Assembly (NCBI RefSeq): GCF_003248355.1
Contig: NZ_QKWY01000002.1
Location: 62,001-126,000, forward strand
Reading direction: 5' to 3'
DNA from: Streptomyces sp. AC1-42W
GTDB taxonomy: Bacteria > Actinomycetota > Actinomycetes > Streptomycetales > Streptomycetaceae
DNA length: 64,000 bases
Made by a program: the position numbers and the translations under genes. The first letter of the stretch is position 1. Each line of letters starts with the position of its first letter. Of the stretch, positions 1 through 25,508 are shown piece after piece. The notes beneath the pieces are model-generated. The model searched no databases, was not told the origin of the DNA, and saw only the letters and a list, made by a program, of their open reading frames with translations.

Positions 1-1809
1 CAGTCGCCGTCCAACGGCACGTCGCAGTACGACAATCCGCTGACGTTCGACGGTCTGCCGCCGTCCCCGCCGCCCGCCGGGATCGTCAGCCTGCTCGCGC
101 TCGACCGCACCCCGCACCCGGACCACCCCGTGCTCTCCCAGGGGCTCGCGGACACCACCGCCCTGCTGCGTGACGCGGCGGCCCTGGAGTGGACGGCCCC
201 GGTGTGGTGCGTGACGCGGGGCGCGGTGGCGACGGACGACGCGGACACGGCGGTACGGCCCGAGCAGACCGCGGTGTGGGGGCTCGGCGCGGCCCTCGCC
301 CTGGAGGCCCCGGGCACCTGGGGCGGCCTGATCGACCTGCCCCCGGACGCCGACGACACGGCACTGCACCGGGTTTGCGACGTCCTCGCCGGGGGAAGCG
401 GCGAGGACCAGGTGGCGGTGCGCCCCGAGGGTGTGTACGCCCGACGGCTGGTCCGGCCCGCGCAGCCCGACCCGGTCGCGCACTGGCGGGCCAGGGGCAC
501 CGTCCTCGTCACCGGAGGCACCGGCGGGATCGGCGCCCATGTGGCCCGGATGCTCGCCGCCGACGGGGCCGAACACGTGGTGCTCGCCGGGCGGCGCGGC
601 CCGGACGCGCCGGGCGCCGCCGAACTGGCCGCAGAGATCGAGGCCATGGGCGTCCGCGTCTCCGTCGCGGCCTGCGACATGGCCGACCGCGCATCCGTAC
701 GCGCCCTGCTCGCCGGCCTCAGCGGCCTCACCGCCGTGTTCCACGCGGCCGGGCTTCCGCAGCGCATCGCCCCGCTCGGCGAACTGGGACTCGACGAGCT
801 GGCGCACGTCGCCGACGCCAAGGTGCTCGGCGCCCGCCACCTGGACGAACTCCTCGGTGACACCCCGCTCGACGCGTTCGTACTGTTCTCGTCCGGCGCC
901 GCCGTCTGGGGCAGCGCGGGCCAGTCCGCGTACGGCAGTGCCAACGCCTGCCTCGACGGGCTCGCACACAGCCGGCGCGCCCGTGGACTCGCCGCCACAT
1001 CGGTGGCATGGGGATCGTGGGACGGGGGAATGGTCGACGCCGAACTCGCCGCCGTCATGCGCCGTATGGGTGCCCCCGCGATGGACCCGGCCCTCGCCAT
1101 CGGGGCGCTGCGCCGCATTCTTACGGGTGGCGGCTCGCACGCCGTGGTAGCCGACTTCGACTGGGACCGCTTCGCCCCCACCTACGTACTGGCCCGCCCC
1201 CGCCCGCTCCTGGACGCCCTGCCCGAAGCACGCGCCGCGCTCAGCACGGAGGGGGCCGGGGACGGCGGAGCCGAAGGTTCCGGGCTTGCGGACCGGCTGG
1301 CCGGGCTCGCCGAAGCGGAACAGCGGTCCGCTCTTCTCGACCTCGTCCGTACGCATGTCGCGGCGCTGCTCGGGTACGACGATGCGTCCGACGTCGGCGC
1401 GGACCGGGACTTCACCGACCTCGGGTTCGACTCGGTGGCCGCCGTCGACCTGCGTACCAAGCTCGTCGCGGCGACCGGGCGCCCGCTGCCCACCAGCATG
1501 ATCTACGACCACCCGAGCCCCGGAGCGCTGGCCGGTCACTTGTGGACGGAGCTGTGCCAGGGCGACAGCCTCGGCGAACTCCCCGTACTGGCGCAGCTCG
1601 ACCGCCTGGAGGAGGCCGCGGCGGCGCTCGCCGCCGAGGACATCGAGGCCACCCGGATCACGGCCCGTCTCCAGGGCCTGCTCACCCGGCTGACCGCGAC
1701 CCTCGACGCACAGCACGGCGACGGCGGCCAGAAGGTCGGCGACCAGCTGGAAGCCGCCACCGCCGACGACGTCTTCGCCTTCATCGACAACGAACTCGGC
1801 CTCACCTGA
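1..1809 (+). CDS. Modular type I PKS, C-terminal part (KR-ACP-docking)
   Basis: This is the 3' end of a PKS gene that is open from the first base, so the start and the KS-AT lie upstream. A complete KR follows, with the Rossmann motif TGGTGGIG, catalytic Tyr in QSAYGSAN and Trp in VWGS. It lacks an LDD motif, so it reads as an A-type KR that should leave an L-configured hydroxyl. Next comes an ACP with the phosphopantetheine Ser in GFDSV, then a roughly 90-residue helical tail ending in FIDNELGLT, the usual class 1 C-terminal docking domain. The next PKS begins about 110 bp downstream with a matching N-terminal coiled coil, so this protein very probably hands its chain to that one. Whether the module has a DH cannot be seen in the window. 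Confidence 0.95.
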   Translation, partial: QSPSNGTSQYDNPLTFDGLPPSPPPAGIVSLLALDRTPHPDHPVLSQGLADTTALLRDAAALEWTAPVWCVTRGAVATDDADTAVRPEQTAVWGLGAALALEAPGTWGGLIDLPPDADDTALHRVCDVLAGGSGEDQVAVRPEGVYARRLVRPAQPDPVAHWRARGTVLVTGGTGGIGAHVARMLAADGAEHVVLAGRRGPDAPGAAELAAEIEAMGVRVSVAACDMADRASVRALLAGLSGLTAVFHAAGLPQRIAPLGELGLDELAHVADAKVLGARHLDELLGDTPLDAFVLFSSGAAVWGSAGQSAYGSANACLDGLAHSRRARGLAATSVAWGSWDGGMVDAELAAVMRRMGAPAMDPALAIGALRRILTGGGSHAVVADFDWDRFAPTYVLARPRPLLDALPEARAALSTEGAGDGGAEGSGLADRLAGLAEAEQRSALLDLVRTHVAALLGYDDASDVGADRDFTDLGFDSVAAVDLRTKLVAATGRPLPTSMIYDHPSPGALAGHLWTELCQGDSLGELPVLAQLDRLEEAAAALAAEDIEATRITARLQGLLTRLTATLDAQHGDGGQKVGDQLEAATADDVFAFIDNELGLT

Positions 1810-1919
1810 CCGACCGCGCGCCCGGTGCCGGCGACGGCACCGGGCCCCGCCCCGCATCTGCGACCCGACTCGACCTCACGGCATGAACCGGCATGAACAA
1901 GGACTCGGTGGGACCCAAC

Positions 1920-18482
<16,563 letters not shown>

Positions 18483-18483
18483 A

Positions 18484-18535
18484 CACGCACCACCCCGTGA
18501 GGGGCCTGCACACGCACCACCCCGTGAGGGGCCTG
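18484..18535. repeat. 25-bp direct repeat, two copies
   Basis: Two identical 25-bp copies lie at 18484-18508 and 18511-18535, separated by 2 bp, directly after the PKS stop codon. Each copy contains CCCCGTGAGGGG, which can form a small 4-bp-stem hairpin. The pair fills most of the 88-bp gap before the adenylating enzyme gene. It may be a weak tandem terminator, an operator, or simply a duplication. Confidence 0.75.
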
Positions 18536-18570
18536 GACAAGGCATCCGGACGAGCAGCGGAGGCGGGCCG

Positions 18571-20166
18571 ATGAGCCTGAGTACGGAGCACCCGGCGGCG
18601 GTCGGCGCGCCGGCCGAACGCATCCACGAGTTCATGCTGGCCGCGGCCCGGACCGCGCCGGACAGCCCGGCGGCCTGGGAGGCGACGGAGGACGGTTCGC
18701 ACCGGGTCCTCAGCTACCGCCAACTGGAGCGCAGGGCCCACGACTACGCGGTGACCCTGGACTCCCTCGGCCTCGACATCGGGGACCGGGTCGTCCTGGA
18801 GTCCGACAACTCGGCCGCCGCCGTGGCCGCGTTGCTGGCCTGCTCGATGCTCGGGCTCACCTTCATCCCGGTGAGCCCCGAAGTGCCGGACCCCCGCCTC
18901 CGTACGATGATCGACACGGCGGAACCCGCGCTGCACCTCCAGACGGTGAAGGGCACCCGCGAGGGCATCCCGTCGACCGTCGGCACGGCCCGCTTCGGCC
19001 CGGACGGGGTGACCGTGGAGCGCGCCCCTGCGGCGCGCGTCCGGCACCGGCGCGATGCGGTCACCACCGACGCCGCGTACATGATCTTCACCTCGGGCAC
19101 CACGGGCCGCCCCAAGGGGGTGGTGATGAGCCACCGGGGCGTGCTGTCGTTCTACCGGGGCATGCTGCGGCACTCCGTCGTCACACCGCAGGACCGGCTC
19201 GCGACGACCTCGCCCCTCCAGTTCGACTTCGCCCTGCTCGACATCGGCCTGGCCCTCGGGTCGGGCGCGCAGCTCATTCCCGTACCGCGTGAACTCATGC
19301 ACTGGCCGCGGCGGCTTCTGCGGTTCCTCGCGGACACGGGGGCCACGCAGGTGGACGGGGTGCCGTCCATCTGGCGGCCGGTGCTGCGCCATGAGGCGGC
19401 CGGTCTCGCGGCCCTGTCGGGGCAGATCCGCGGGGTGCTGTTCTCCGGTGAGGCGTTCCCGCTTCCCGAACTGCGTCAACTGCAAACGCTGCTGGGCCCG
19501 GTACGGGTGGTGAACTGCTTCGGCCCGACCGAGGCGATGGCGTTCTCCCTCACCGATGTGCCCAACCCGCTGCCCGAGAACATCGACAAGCTGTCCATCG
19601 GCTTCGCGTATCCGGGCGCCGAGATGCTGCTGATCGACGAGGAGGGCCGGCCGGTCGAGGAGCCGGGCGAGGTGGGCGAGATCCATCTGCGCGGTCCGTC
19701 GCTGTTCACCGGCTACTGGGACGACCCCGAGGCCACCCGCTCCGTCCTCGTCCCGGACCCGCTCAACCCCCGGTCCGGGCAGCTCGTCTACAAGTCGAGC
19801 GACCTGGCGTACCGGGGCGAGAGCGGCGAGCTGTACTTCGTCGGCCGCTCCGACCTCCAGGTCAAGATGCGCGGCAACCGCGTCGAACTGGGCGAGATCG
19901 AGCGCCGGCTCCTTGAGTTCCCGGGTGTGGAGGCGGCGGCCGTCGTGGTCCGCCCGCGCCCCGGCGAGGACCCGGAGCTGTACGCGTACGTCGTCCCGGG
20001 CCGCGACTTCGACGCCCAGCCGGTCGCACTGAGCGCCTTCTGCAAGCAGACCCTCCCCGACTACATGATCCCCCGCAAGGTCGCCCTGACCCCGTCCCTC
20101 CCCCTCACCCCGAACGGCAAAACGGACCGCAGAGCACTGGCGGCACGGGTGGCGGAAGACGGCTGA
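18571..20166 (+). CDS. Stand-alone amino-acid adenylating enzyme (A domain)
   Basis: An ANL-superfamily enzyme of 531 aa that activates a carboxylate as acyl-AMP and loads it onto a carrier protein. Visible motifs are the P-loop FTSGTTGRPKG, FGPTEA, a GYWDDPEAT segment and the C-terminal catalytic Lys in LTPNGKTDRR. The A4 region reads LQFDFALLDIG, keeping the Asp that binds the alpha-amino group of amino acids. The length and lack of a fused carrier resemble the VinM-type enzymes of macrolactam pathways. Those add a protecting amino acid, often L-Ala, to a beta-aminoacyl-ACP. That role is inference from context; substrate choice cannot be read by eye. A GGAGG site precedes the ATG, and the gene follows the PKS in the same direction. 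Confidence 0.88.
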   Translation: MSLSTEHPAAVGAPAERIHEFMLAAARTAPDSPAAWEATEDGSHRVLSYRQLERRAHDYAVTLDSLGLDIGDRVVLESDNSAAAVAALLACSMLGLTFIPVSPEVPDPRLRTMIDTAEPALHLQTVKGTREGIPSTVGTARFGPDGVTVERAPAARVRHRRDAVTTDAAYMIFTSGTTGRPKGVVMSHRGVLSFYRGMLRHSVVTPQDRLATTSPLQFDFALLDIGLALGSGAQLIPVPRELMHWPRRLLRFLADTGATQVDGVPSIWRPVLRHEAAGLAALSGQIRGVLFSGEAFPLPELRQLQTLLGPVRVVNCFGPTEAMAFSLTDVPNPLPENIDKLSIGFAYPGAEMLLIDEEGRPVEEPGEVGEIHLRGPSLFTGYWDDPEATRSVLVPDPLNPRSGQLVYKSSDLAYRGESGELYFVGRSDLQVKMRGNRVELGEIERRLLEFPGVEAAAVVVRPRPGEDPELYAYVVPGRDFDAQPVALSAFCKQTLPDYMIPRKVALTPSLPLTPNGKTDRRALAARVAEDG

Positions 20167-20188
20167 GGGAGCCTCTGCGCGGCCGGCC

Positions 20189-20710
20189 CTACTTGCGCCT
20201 GAGCGCTTCCCGTACGGCCTCGGTGCCTGTGCCGTCGGCGAGGTTGACCGCCTGGTCGACCAGCCAGGTATCCCGTTTGCCGGGCACGAGGCGGAATGCG
20301 GTGTGGTTGTACATGCCACGCCCGACCGGTCCGAAGGAGACGCGTAGGCCGATACCCGCCGGGTGCCGGCCGTACGCCGGGAGCTCGACCGGCCGGCCCA
20401 TGGTCAGCCGCACGCCCGACACGTCGTTGATCCGGGGCATGTCCATGTGGTCGACGCACTCGGCGATCGTGTCGGCGCCCATCTTCCTGAGCAGGCGGTC
20501 CGTGACGGCCCCGCACGCGGTTTCCCAGCCGTGGTCCAATTGGGCCTGCTGGTAGGCCCGCGCGGCCTCGACCGCGGCCGCCGAGCGGTTCTTGCCGTTG
20601 CCACCGCCGCCGTTGTCACCGTCGCCGGCGGAGGCGTCACCGCCGCAGCCCGCCGTCGCCAGGACCGCCCCCACCACCAGCGCCACGCCCGCCGCGCTCC
20701 GTGTGCCCAT
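20189..20710 (-). CDS. Small secreted lipoprotein, unknown function
   Basis: A 173-aa protein with a hydrophobic signal peptide ending in a lipobox (LATAGC), so the mature N-terminal Cys is probably lipidated and the protein sits on the outer face of the membrane. A Gly/Asp/Asn-rich flexible stretch follows, then a compact domain with paired Cys residues (TACGAV and IAECVDH). I do not recognise the domain family. The upstream sequence is G-rich (GAGGGGG) and could act as a ribosome site. It converges on the adenylating enzyme with 22 bp between stops and diverges from the DHA2 exporter. It may be unrelated to the pathway. Confidence 0.8.
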   Translation of the reverse strand: MGTRSAAGVALVVGAVLATAGCGGDASAGDGDNGGGGNGKNRSAAAVEAARAYQQAQLDHGWETACGAVTDRLLRKMGADTIAECVDHMDMPRINDVSGVRLTMGRPVELPAYGRHPAGIGLRVSFGPVGRGMYNHTAFRLVPGKRDTWLVDQAVNLADGTGTEAVREALRRK

Positions 20711-20910
20711 GCCCGTCCCCCCTCGTCCGTCTGCCGACGCTGCATTTCAGCACACACCCGCAGGTGCGCTTCATACCCGGGCGCAAGCACCGGCCACCCC
20801 TATTCGGGGCCCTGAATGCACCCCTGTTCCCGGGCGTGGAGGGCCCCTACGCGTCGGTACTTCCGTTCACTGATACGTACGTCCCGTCCCCCCAGCATTG
20901 GACCGTCTCC

Positions 20911-22542
20911 ATGACCAGCTCCCAGAGCGAGAACGCACCTACCGGACCGGAGGCCAGAGCGGGCCGGAAGGAATGGATCGCCCTCGGCGTTCTGCTCCTG
21001 CCCGTGCTGCTCGTCTCCATGGACCTGACCGTCCTCTACTTCGCGATCCCGTCCATCAGCGAGGACCTGCGGCCGTCCGGCAGCCAGCAGCTGTGGATGA
21101 TCGACATCTACGGCTTCGTGCTCGCCGGTGTCCTGCTCACCATGGGGGCGCTCGGCGACCGCATCGGGCGCCGGCGGCTGCTGCTCATGGGGGCCGTGGT
21201 CTTCGGCGCCGGATCGCTGCTCGCCGCGTACGCCAACAGCCCCGAGATGGTGATCAGCGCGCGGGCGTTCCAGGGCCTCGGCGGCGCCACGCTGATGCCG
21301 TCCACGCTGGCGCTGATCCGGAACATCTTCCGGGAGCAGACCCAGCGGCGTACCGCCATCGCCGTCTGGTCGACGGGCATGGCCGCCGGGGCCGCGCTCG
21401 GGCCCGTGGTCAGCGGGGCGCTGCTCGCCGGGTTCTGGTGGGGGTCGGTGTTCCTGATCAACGTGCCCGTGATGGTGCTGCTGCTGGTCGCGGGGCCGTT
21501 CCTGCTGCCGGAGTTCAAGGACCCCGCCGCCGGGAAGTTCGACCTGATCAGCGCCGTGCTGTCGCTGGCCGTGATCCTGCCCGTCGTCTACGGGTTCAAG
21601 AAGATCGCCGTGGACGGGTTCACCGTGCCGTACGTCCTGGCGATCGTCGTCGGGCTCGCGATCATTCCGGTGTTCCTGCGCCGGCAGCGCACCAGCGCCG
21701 ACCCGATGATCGACGTCTCGCTGTTCCGCAACCGGGCGTTCGGCGCGTCCGTGACCGTCAACATGCTCGCCTGCTTCACCCTCGTCGGGTACTCGCTGTT
21801 CTCCACGCAGTACCTGCAGTCCGTCCTCGGCATGAGCGCCCTGAAGTCCGCGCTGTGGACGATCCCCGGCACCGTCGCGGTCGGCGCGGTCGTGCCGCTC
21901 GCCACCGTGCTCGTGCGGACCGTGCGCCCGGCCGTCATCATCGCCGCCGGCTTCGGGCTCGCCACCGCCGCGCTGCTGATGCTCACCCAGGTCCCGGCCG
22001 AGGACGGGCTCGTCGTCATCCTGATCGGCATCATCGCCCTCGCGGTGGGCCTCACCCCGGTCCTCACCCTGGTCACCGAACTCGTCGTCGGCCAGGTGCC
22101 GCCGGAGCGCGCCGGGACCGCGTCCGCGCTGCTGCAGACCTGTCAGGAGCTGGGCGGTGCCCTCGGTGTCGCCGTCCTCGGCTCCATCGGCGCCACCGCC
22201 TACCGCAACAGCTCCGCGCTGGACGACCCCGCCGGGGTGCCGGCCGACGCGCTGGACGCGGCGCGCGAGACGATCGGCGGCGCGCTGGCGGCGGCGTCCC
22301 GGCTGCCTGGCGAGGCGGGCGGGAACCTGGTGGACGCGGCCCGTGCCGCCTTCACCACGGAGGTGCACGCCGCGTCCCTGGCCGGGGCGGTCGTGATGGC
22401 GGGTGCGGTCGTCGTGGCGCTCGTCGGGCTGCGGTCCGTCCAGCAGGACAACGCGAAGGCGGCGGAGCCGGCGGAGTCCGCGGAGAGCGGGGCGCCCGCC
22501 GCGCAGGCCGGGGCGCAGGAGCCGGGCGCGGGGCTCGCGTAG
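20911..22542 (+). CDS. DHA2-family MFS drug exporter
   Basis: A 543-aa polytopic membrane protein of the 14-helix DHA2 family (QacA/LfrA/SmvA type), expected to export toxic compounds using the proton gradient. Evidence includes VSMDLTVLYFAIPSI in helix 1, GALGDRIGRRR in the loop between helices 2 and 3, and a long hydrophobic pattern, with a Glu/Ala/Pro-rich cytoplasmic tail. I place the start at MTSSQSEN because the upstream in-frame extension is not protein-like. In this setting it is the obvious candidate for product export and self-resistance. It is read divergently from the lipoprotein across a 200-bp gap. Confidence 0.92.
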   Translation: MTSSQSENAPTGPEARAGRKEWIALGVLLLPVLLVSMDLTVLYFAIPSISEDLRPSGSQQLWMIDIYGFVLAGVLLTMGALGDRIGRRRLLLMGAVVFGAGSLLAAYANSPEMVISARAFQGLGGATLMPSTLALIRNIFREQTQRRTAIAVWSTGMAAGAALGPVVSGALLAGFWWGSVFLINVPVMVLLLVAGPFLLPEFKDPAAGKFDLISAVLSLAVILPVVYGFKKIAVDGFTVPYVLAIVVGLAIIPVFLRRQRTSADPMIDVSLFRNRAFGASVTVNMLACFTLVGYSLFSTQYLQSVLGMSALKSALWTIPGTVAVGAVVPLATVLVRTVRPAVIIAAGFGLATAALLMLTQVPAEDGLVVILIGIIALAVGLTPVLTLVTELVVGQVPPERAGTASALLQTCQELGGALGVAVLGSIGATAYRNSSALDDPAGVPADALDAARETIGGALAAASRLPGEAGGNLVDAARAAFTTEVHAASLAGAVVMAGAVVVALVGLRSVQQDNAKAAEPAESAESGAPAAQAGAQEPGAGLA

Positions 22543-22606
22543 CACCCGCGCCCTACCCCGTCACCGCCCCGCGCGAACATCCCGCGAGGGGTCTCTCAGC
22601 AGCCGT

Positions 22607-22634
22607 CCAGGAGTACGTCCCCCGTTGCTCCTGG
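22607..22634 (+). terminator. Possible terminator after exporter
   Basis: A 7-bp perfect inverted repeat (CCAGGAG / CTCCTGG) with a 14-nt loop lies 65 bp downstream of the exporter stop. There is no T-run, so termination is only a suggestion. Confidence 0.3.
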
Positions 22635-22744
22635 GCGGCTTCGCCGTGCGTGCCGGCGGGCAGGGGTGGGCGCGCTTCGTAAGGGTCCGGCTGGGGTCTG
22701 TTCTGGGGTCCGGTGGCCGATTCGCGTCCCTAGCATCGCATCGT

Positions 22745-22764
22745 GTTCGAGCAGACGCTCGAAC
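22745..22764 (+). promoter_or_regulatory. Perfect inverted repeat before aminomutase gene
   Basis: GTTCGAG-CAGACG-CTCGAAC is a perfect 7-bp inverted repeat with a 6-nt spacer. It sits just downstream of a plausible -10 (CTAGCAT at about 22730) and 30 bases before the aminomutase start codon. It could be an operator or a 5' leader hairpin. The ribosome site GGAGGAA at 22781-22787 stays outside the hairpin. Confidence 0.45.
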
Positions 22765-22794
22765 TGCCAGGCATCAGGCTGGAGGAATATCCGC

Positions 22795-24180
22795 ATGTCC
22801 CTGCTGGCAACCGATCCTGCCGAGGCGGCCCGGTTCCGCGCCTACGGACCACGGCAGCTCGATGAGATCGCCGAACGCCACGGCCTGCCCGCCGACATTC
22901 GGGAGACCGTCCGGCTCGTGTCGATGGTGCTGCCCTTCCGGGTCAACGAGTACGTCCTGTCGCAGCTGATCGACTGGGACCGCATCCCGGACGATCCGAT
23001 GTTCCAACTCGTCTTCCCGCAGAAGGGGATGCTCAGCGAGCGGAACGAACGGGAGCTGGCCGCCCTCTCCGCCGACCCGGCCGGCAAGGTCGCGCTGCGC
23101 GCGCTGGTGCAGCAGATACGCGGCGGGCTCAACCCGCACCCCTCCGGGCAGAAGGAACTCAACGTCCCCACCCGTGACGGCGCCGAACTCCCCGGACTCC
23201 AGCACAAGTACCGCGAGACGGTGCTGTACTTCCCGAGCCAGGGCCAGACCTGCCACGCCTACTGCACGTACTGCTTCCGCTGGGCGCAGTTCGTCGGCGA
23301 CAGCGAGCTGCGGTTCGCCGCACCCGACCCGCGTGGCCTGATCTCGTACCTGGAGGCGCATCCGGACGCGGGCGACGTGCTCGTCACCGGCGGCGACCCG
23401 ATGGTGATGTCCACCGCGCGGCTGCGCACCCATCTGGAGCCGCTGCTCTCGCTGGAGAGCGTGCGCACCATCCGGATCGGCACGAAGTCCGTCGCGTACT
23501 GGCCGCAGCGCTACGTCACCGACCCCGACGCCGACGACGCGCTGCGGCTGTTCGAGAAGGTCGTCGCCACCGGCCGCAACCTCGCCGTCATGGCGCATTT
23601 CAGCCACCCGCGCGAGCTGGAGACGGACCTCGCCCGGCGCGCGATCGCCCGCATCAGGTCCACCGGCGCGCTGGTCTACTGCCAGGCCCCGCTGATCGCC
23701 AAGGTCAACGACGATCCGGCCGTGTGGGCCCGGATGTGGCGGGCCGAACTCGCCGTCGGCGCTGTGCCGTACTACATGTTCGTGGAGCGCGACACCGGCC
23801 CGCACGACTACTTCCGGGTCCCGCTCGCACGGGCGGCGGAGATCTACCGGGACGCGTACGCGACCCTGCCCGGCCTGGCCCGTACCGTGCGCGGGCCGGT
23901 GATGTCCGCGACCCCCGGCAAGGTGGCCGTCGATGGCGTCATCGAGCGGGCCGAGGGGCTGTTCTTCCAGCTGCGCATGGTGCAGGCCCGCGACCCGAAG
24001 CTCGTCGGCCGCCCCTTCCTCGCGCACTACGACGCCGACGCGGCCTGGCTGGACGGGCTGCGCCTGGACCACTCGGTGCCCGCCGACATCGCCCGCGCGA
24101 TCGCCGGGCCGGCGTGGTCGCGCGAACCGGAACTCTTCGGCAGCCGCACCGCGGCCGCCGGGGTGGGGAGCCAGGCATGA
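22795..24180 (+). CDS. KamA-family radical-SAM amino-acid 2,3-aminomutase
   Basis: A 461-aa radical-SAM/PLP enzyme of the lysine-2,3-aminomutase family, which shifts an alpha-amino group to the beta carbon. The iron-sulfur cluster ligands are Cys153, Cys157 and Cys160 (CHAYCTYC). PLP would bind Lys376 in SATPGKVAVDG, which is shorter than the PGGGGK loop of true lysine aminomutase. By eye, the two Asp residues that hold the lysine side chain there are replaced; the first becomes Arg332 (VERDTG). A basic residue at this place occurs in glutamate 2,3-aminomutase, so an acidic substrate giving beta-glutamate is the best guess. The product would suit a beta-amino-acid starter. The ATG has GGAGGAA 7 bases upstream, and the stop overlaps the next start (ATGA). 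Confidence 0.88.
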   Translation: MSLLATDPAEAARFRAYGPRQLDEIAERHGLPADIRETVRLVSMVLPFRVNEYVLSQLIDWDRIPDDPMFQLVFPQKGMLSERNERELAALSADPAGKVALRALVQQIRGGLNPHPSGQKELNVPTRDGAELPGLQHKYRETVLYFPSQGQTCHAYCTYCFRWAQFVGDSELRFAAPDPRGLISYLEAHPDAGDVLVTGGDPMVMSTARLRTHLEPLLSLESVRTIRIGTKSVAYWPQRYVTDPDADDALRLFEKVVATGRNLAVMAHFSHPRELETDLARRAIARIRSTGALVYCQAPLIAKVNDDPAVWARMWRAELAVGAVPYYMFVERDTGPHDYFRVPLARAAEIYRDAYATLPGLARTVRGPVMSATPGKVAVDGVIERAEGLFFQLRMVQARDPKLVGRPFLAHYDADAAWLDGLRLDHSVPADIARAIAGPAWSREPELFGSRTAAAGVGSQA

Positions 24181-25427
24181 ATCCCATGAGCATGTCGCCC
24201 AATCTCGCCCTCAACCAGATCGTCGCGGAGCGCCAGGCGGCCGGTGAGCGCATCGTCCACCTCGGCTTCGGCGAGTCGCGGCTGCCGGCCTTCGGGCCGC
24301 TGATGGACCGCCTCGCGGCGGGCGCGGTCCGCAACGCGTACGGGCCGGTGGCCGGTTCGCCGGGCGTACGGGAGGCCGTCGCCGGGTACTTCGGCCGGCG
24401 CCGGCTGCCCACCGGGCCGGACCAGGTCGTCGTCGCGCCGGGCAGCAAGCCGCTGCTGATGGCCCTCGACCTGACCGTGCCCGGCGATGTGCTGCTGCCC
24501 CGGCCGGCCTGGAACACCTACGCGCCGCAGGCCCGGCTGGCCGGCAAGGAGCCGATCGCGGTGCCGATCCCCGCGGAGTGCGGCGGGGTGCCCGACCCGG
24601 CCCTGCTGCGCGACCGCATCCGGGCCGCCCGCGCCGAGGGGCACGACCCGCGCCTCATGATCCTGACGCTGCCGGACAACCCGACCGGCACCCTCGCCTC
24701 CGCCGCGATGATCCGCGAACTGTGCGCGATCGCCGAGGAGGAGAACCTGCTCATCGTCTCGGACGAGATCTACCGGGACGTCGTGCACGACCCGGACGCC
24801 GACTACCTCAGCCCCGCCGAGGTGGCGCCCGCCCGCACCGTCGTCTGCACCGGGCTCAGCAAGTCCCTGGCGCTGGGCGGCTGGCGGATCGGCGCGGCCC
24901 GCTTCCCCGAGGGGCCGTGGGGGGAGGCGATCCGGGCCGGGGTCGCCTCGGTGGCCAGCGAGGTGTGGTCCACGCTGCCGGGCCCGATGCAGGAGGTGGC
25001 CGAGTACGCCTTCGGTGAGCCCGAGGAGATCCGCGAGCGGCTGCGCGCCAGTGCCCGGCTGCACGGGGCCGTGGCGCGCGAGGTGCACCGCATCGTCGTC
25101 GGGGCCGGGGCGCGCTGCCGGCCGCCCACCGGCGCGTTCTACGTCTACCCGGACTTCGAGCCGGTCCGCGAGGAGTTGGCCGAGCATGACGTGACCGACT
25201 CGGCGTCGCTGGCGGACCGGATGCTGGACCTGGGCATCGCCGTTCTCGCCGGGCACCTCCTCGGCGACGAGCCGGGGGCCCTGCGCTTCAAATGCGCGAC
25301 GAGCATGCTCTACGGCGAGAACGCCGAGCAGCAGGAAACGGCACTGGCCGCCGCCGACCCGCTCGCCGTGCCGCATGTCCGCTCGGTGCTGGACCGGATC
25401 GAAGAAGGATTCCGGCGGCTGCTGTAA
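24177..25427 (+). CDS. Class I (fold type I) PLP aminotransferase-like enzyme
   Basis: A 416-aa protein of the aspartate-aminotransferase fold. It has the PLP-binding Lys229 in GLSKSLALGGWRIG, the conserved LPDNPTG Asn motif, and VSDEIYRDV with the pyridine-ring Asp. The start codon overlaps the aminomutase stop by 4 bases, so the two are translated together and probably act on the same amino acid. Options are transamination to or from the aminomutase substrate, or a beta-decarboxylation-type reaction on the beta-amino acid. The incednine-type 3-aminobutyrate route uses a different PLP decarboxylase, and none of that size is seen here. Substrate cannot be assigned from sequence. Confidence 0.88.
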   Translation: MNPMSMSPNLALNQIVAERQAAGERIVHLGFGESRLPAFGPLMDRLAAGAVRNAYGPVAGSPGVREAVAGYFGRRRLPTGPDQVVVAPGSKPLLMALDLTVPGDVLLPRPAWNTYAPQARLAGKEPIAVPIPAECGGVPDPALLRDRIRAARAEGHDPRLMILTLPDNPTGTLASAAMIRELCAIAEEENLLIVSDEIYRDVVHDPDADYLSPAEVAPARTVVCTGLSKSLALGGWRIGAARFPEGPWGEAIRAGVASVASEVWSTLPGPMQEVAEYAFGEPEEIRERLRASARLHGAVAREVHRIVVGAGARCRPPTGAFYVYPDFEPVREELAEHDVTDSASLADRMLDLGIAVLAGHLLGDEPGALRFKCATSMLYGENAEQQETALAAADPLAVPHVRSVLDRIEEGFRRLL

Positions 25428-25445
25428 AAGTTTCTGCGGTTTCCT

Positions 25446-25508
25446 GAAAAGGGAGCGGCCCGACTCGGATTCATCGTCCTTGCCGGGCCGGGCAGGGGTT
25501 CCCTTTTC
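25446..25508. terminator. Bidirectional terminator between convergent genes
   Basis: A long imperfect hairpin has outer arms GAAAAGGGA (25446-25454) and TCCCTTTTC (25500-25508), with an inner GGCCCG/CGGGCC pairing. It lies exactly between the stops of the converging aminotransferase and ACP genes. The A- and T-rich outer arms give a T-rich tail in both directions, which fits a shared terminator. Confidence 0.7.
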
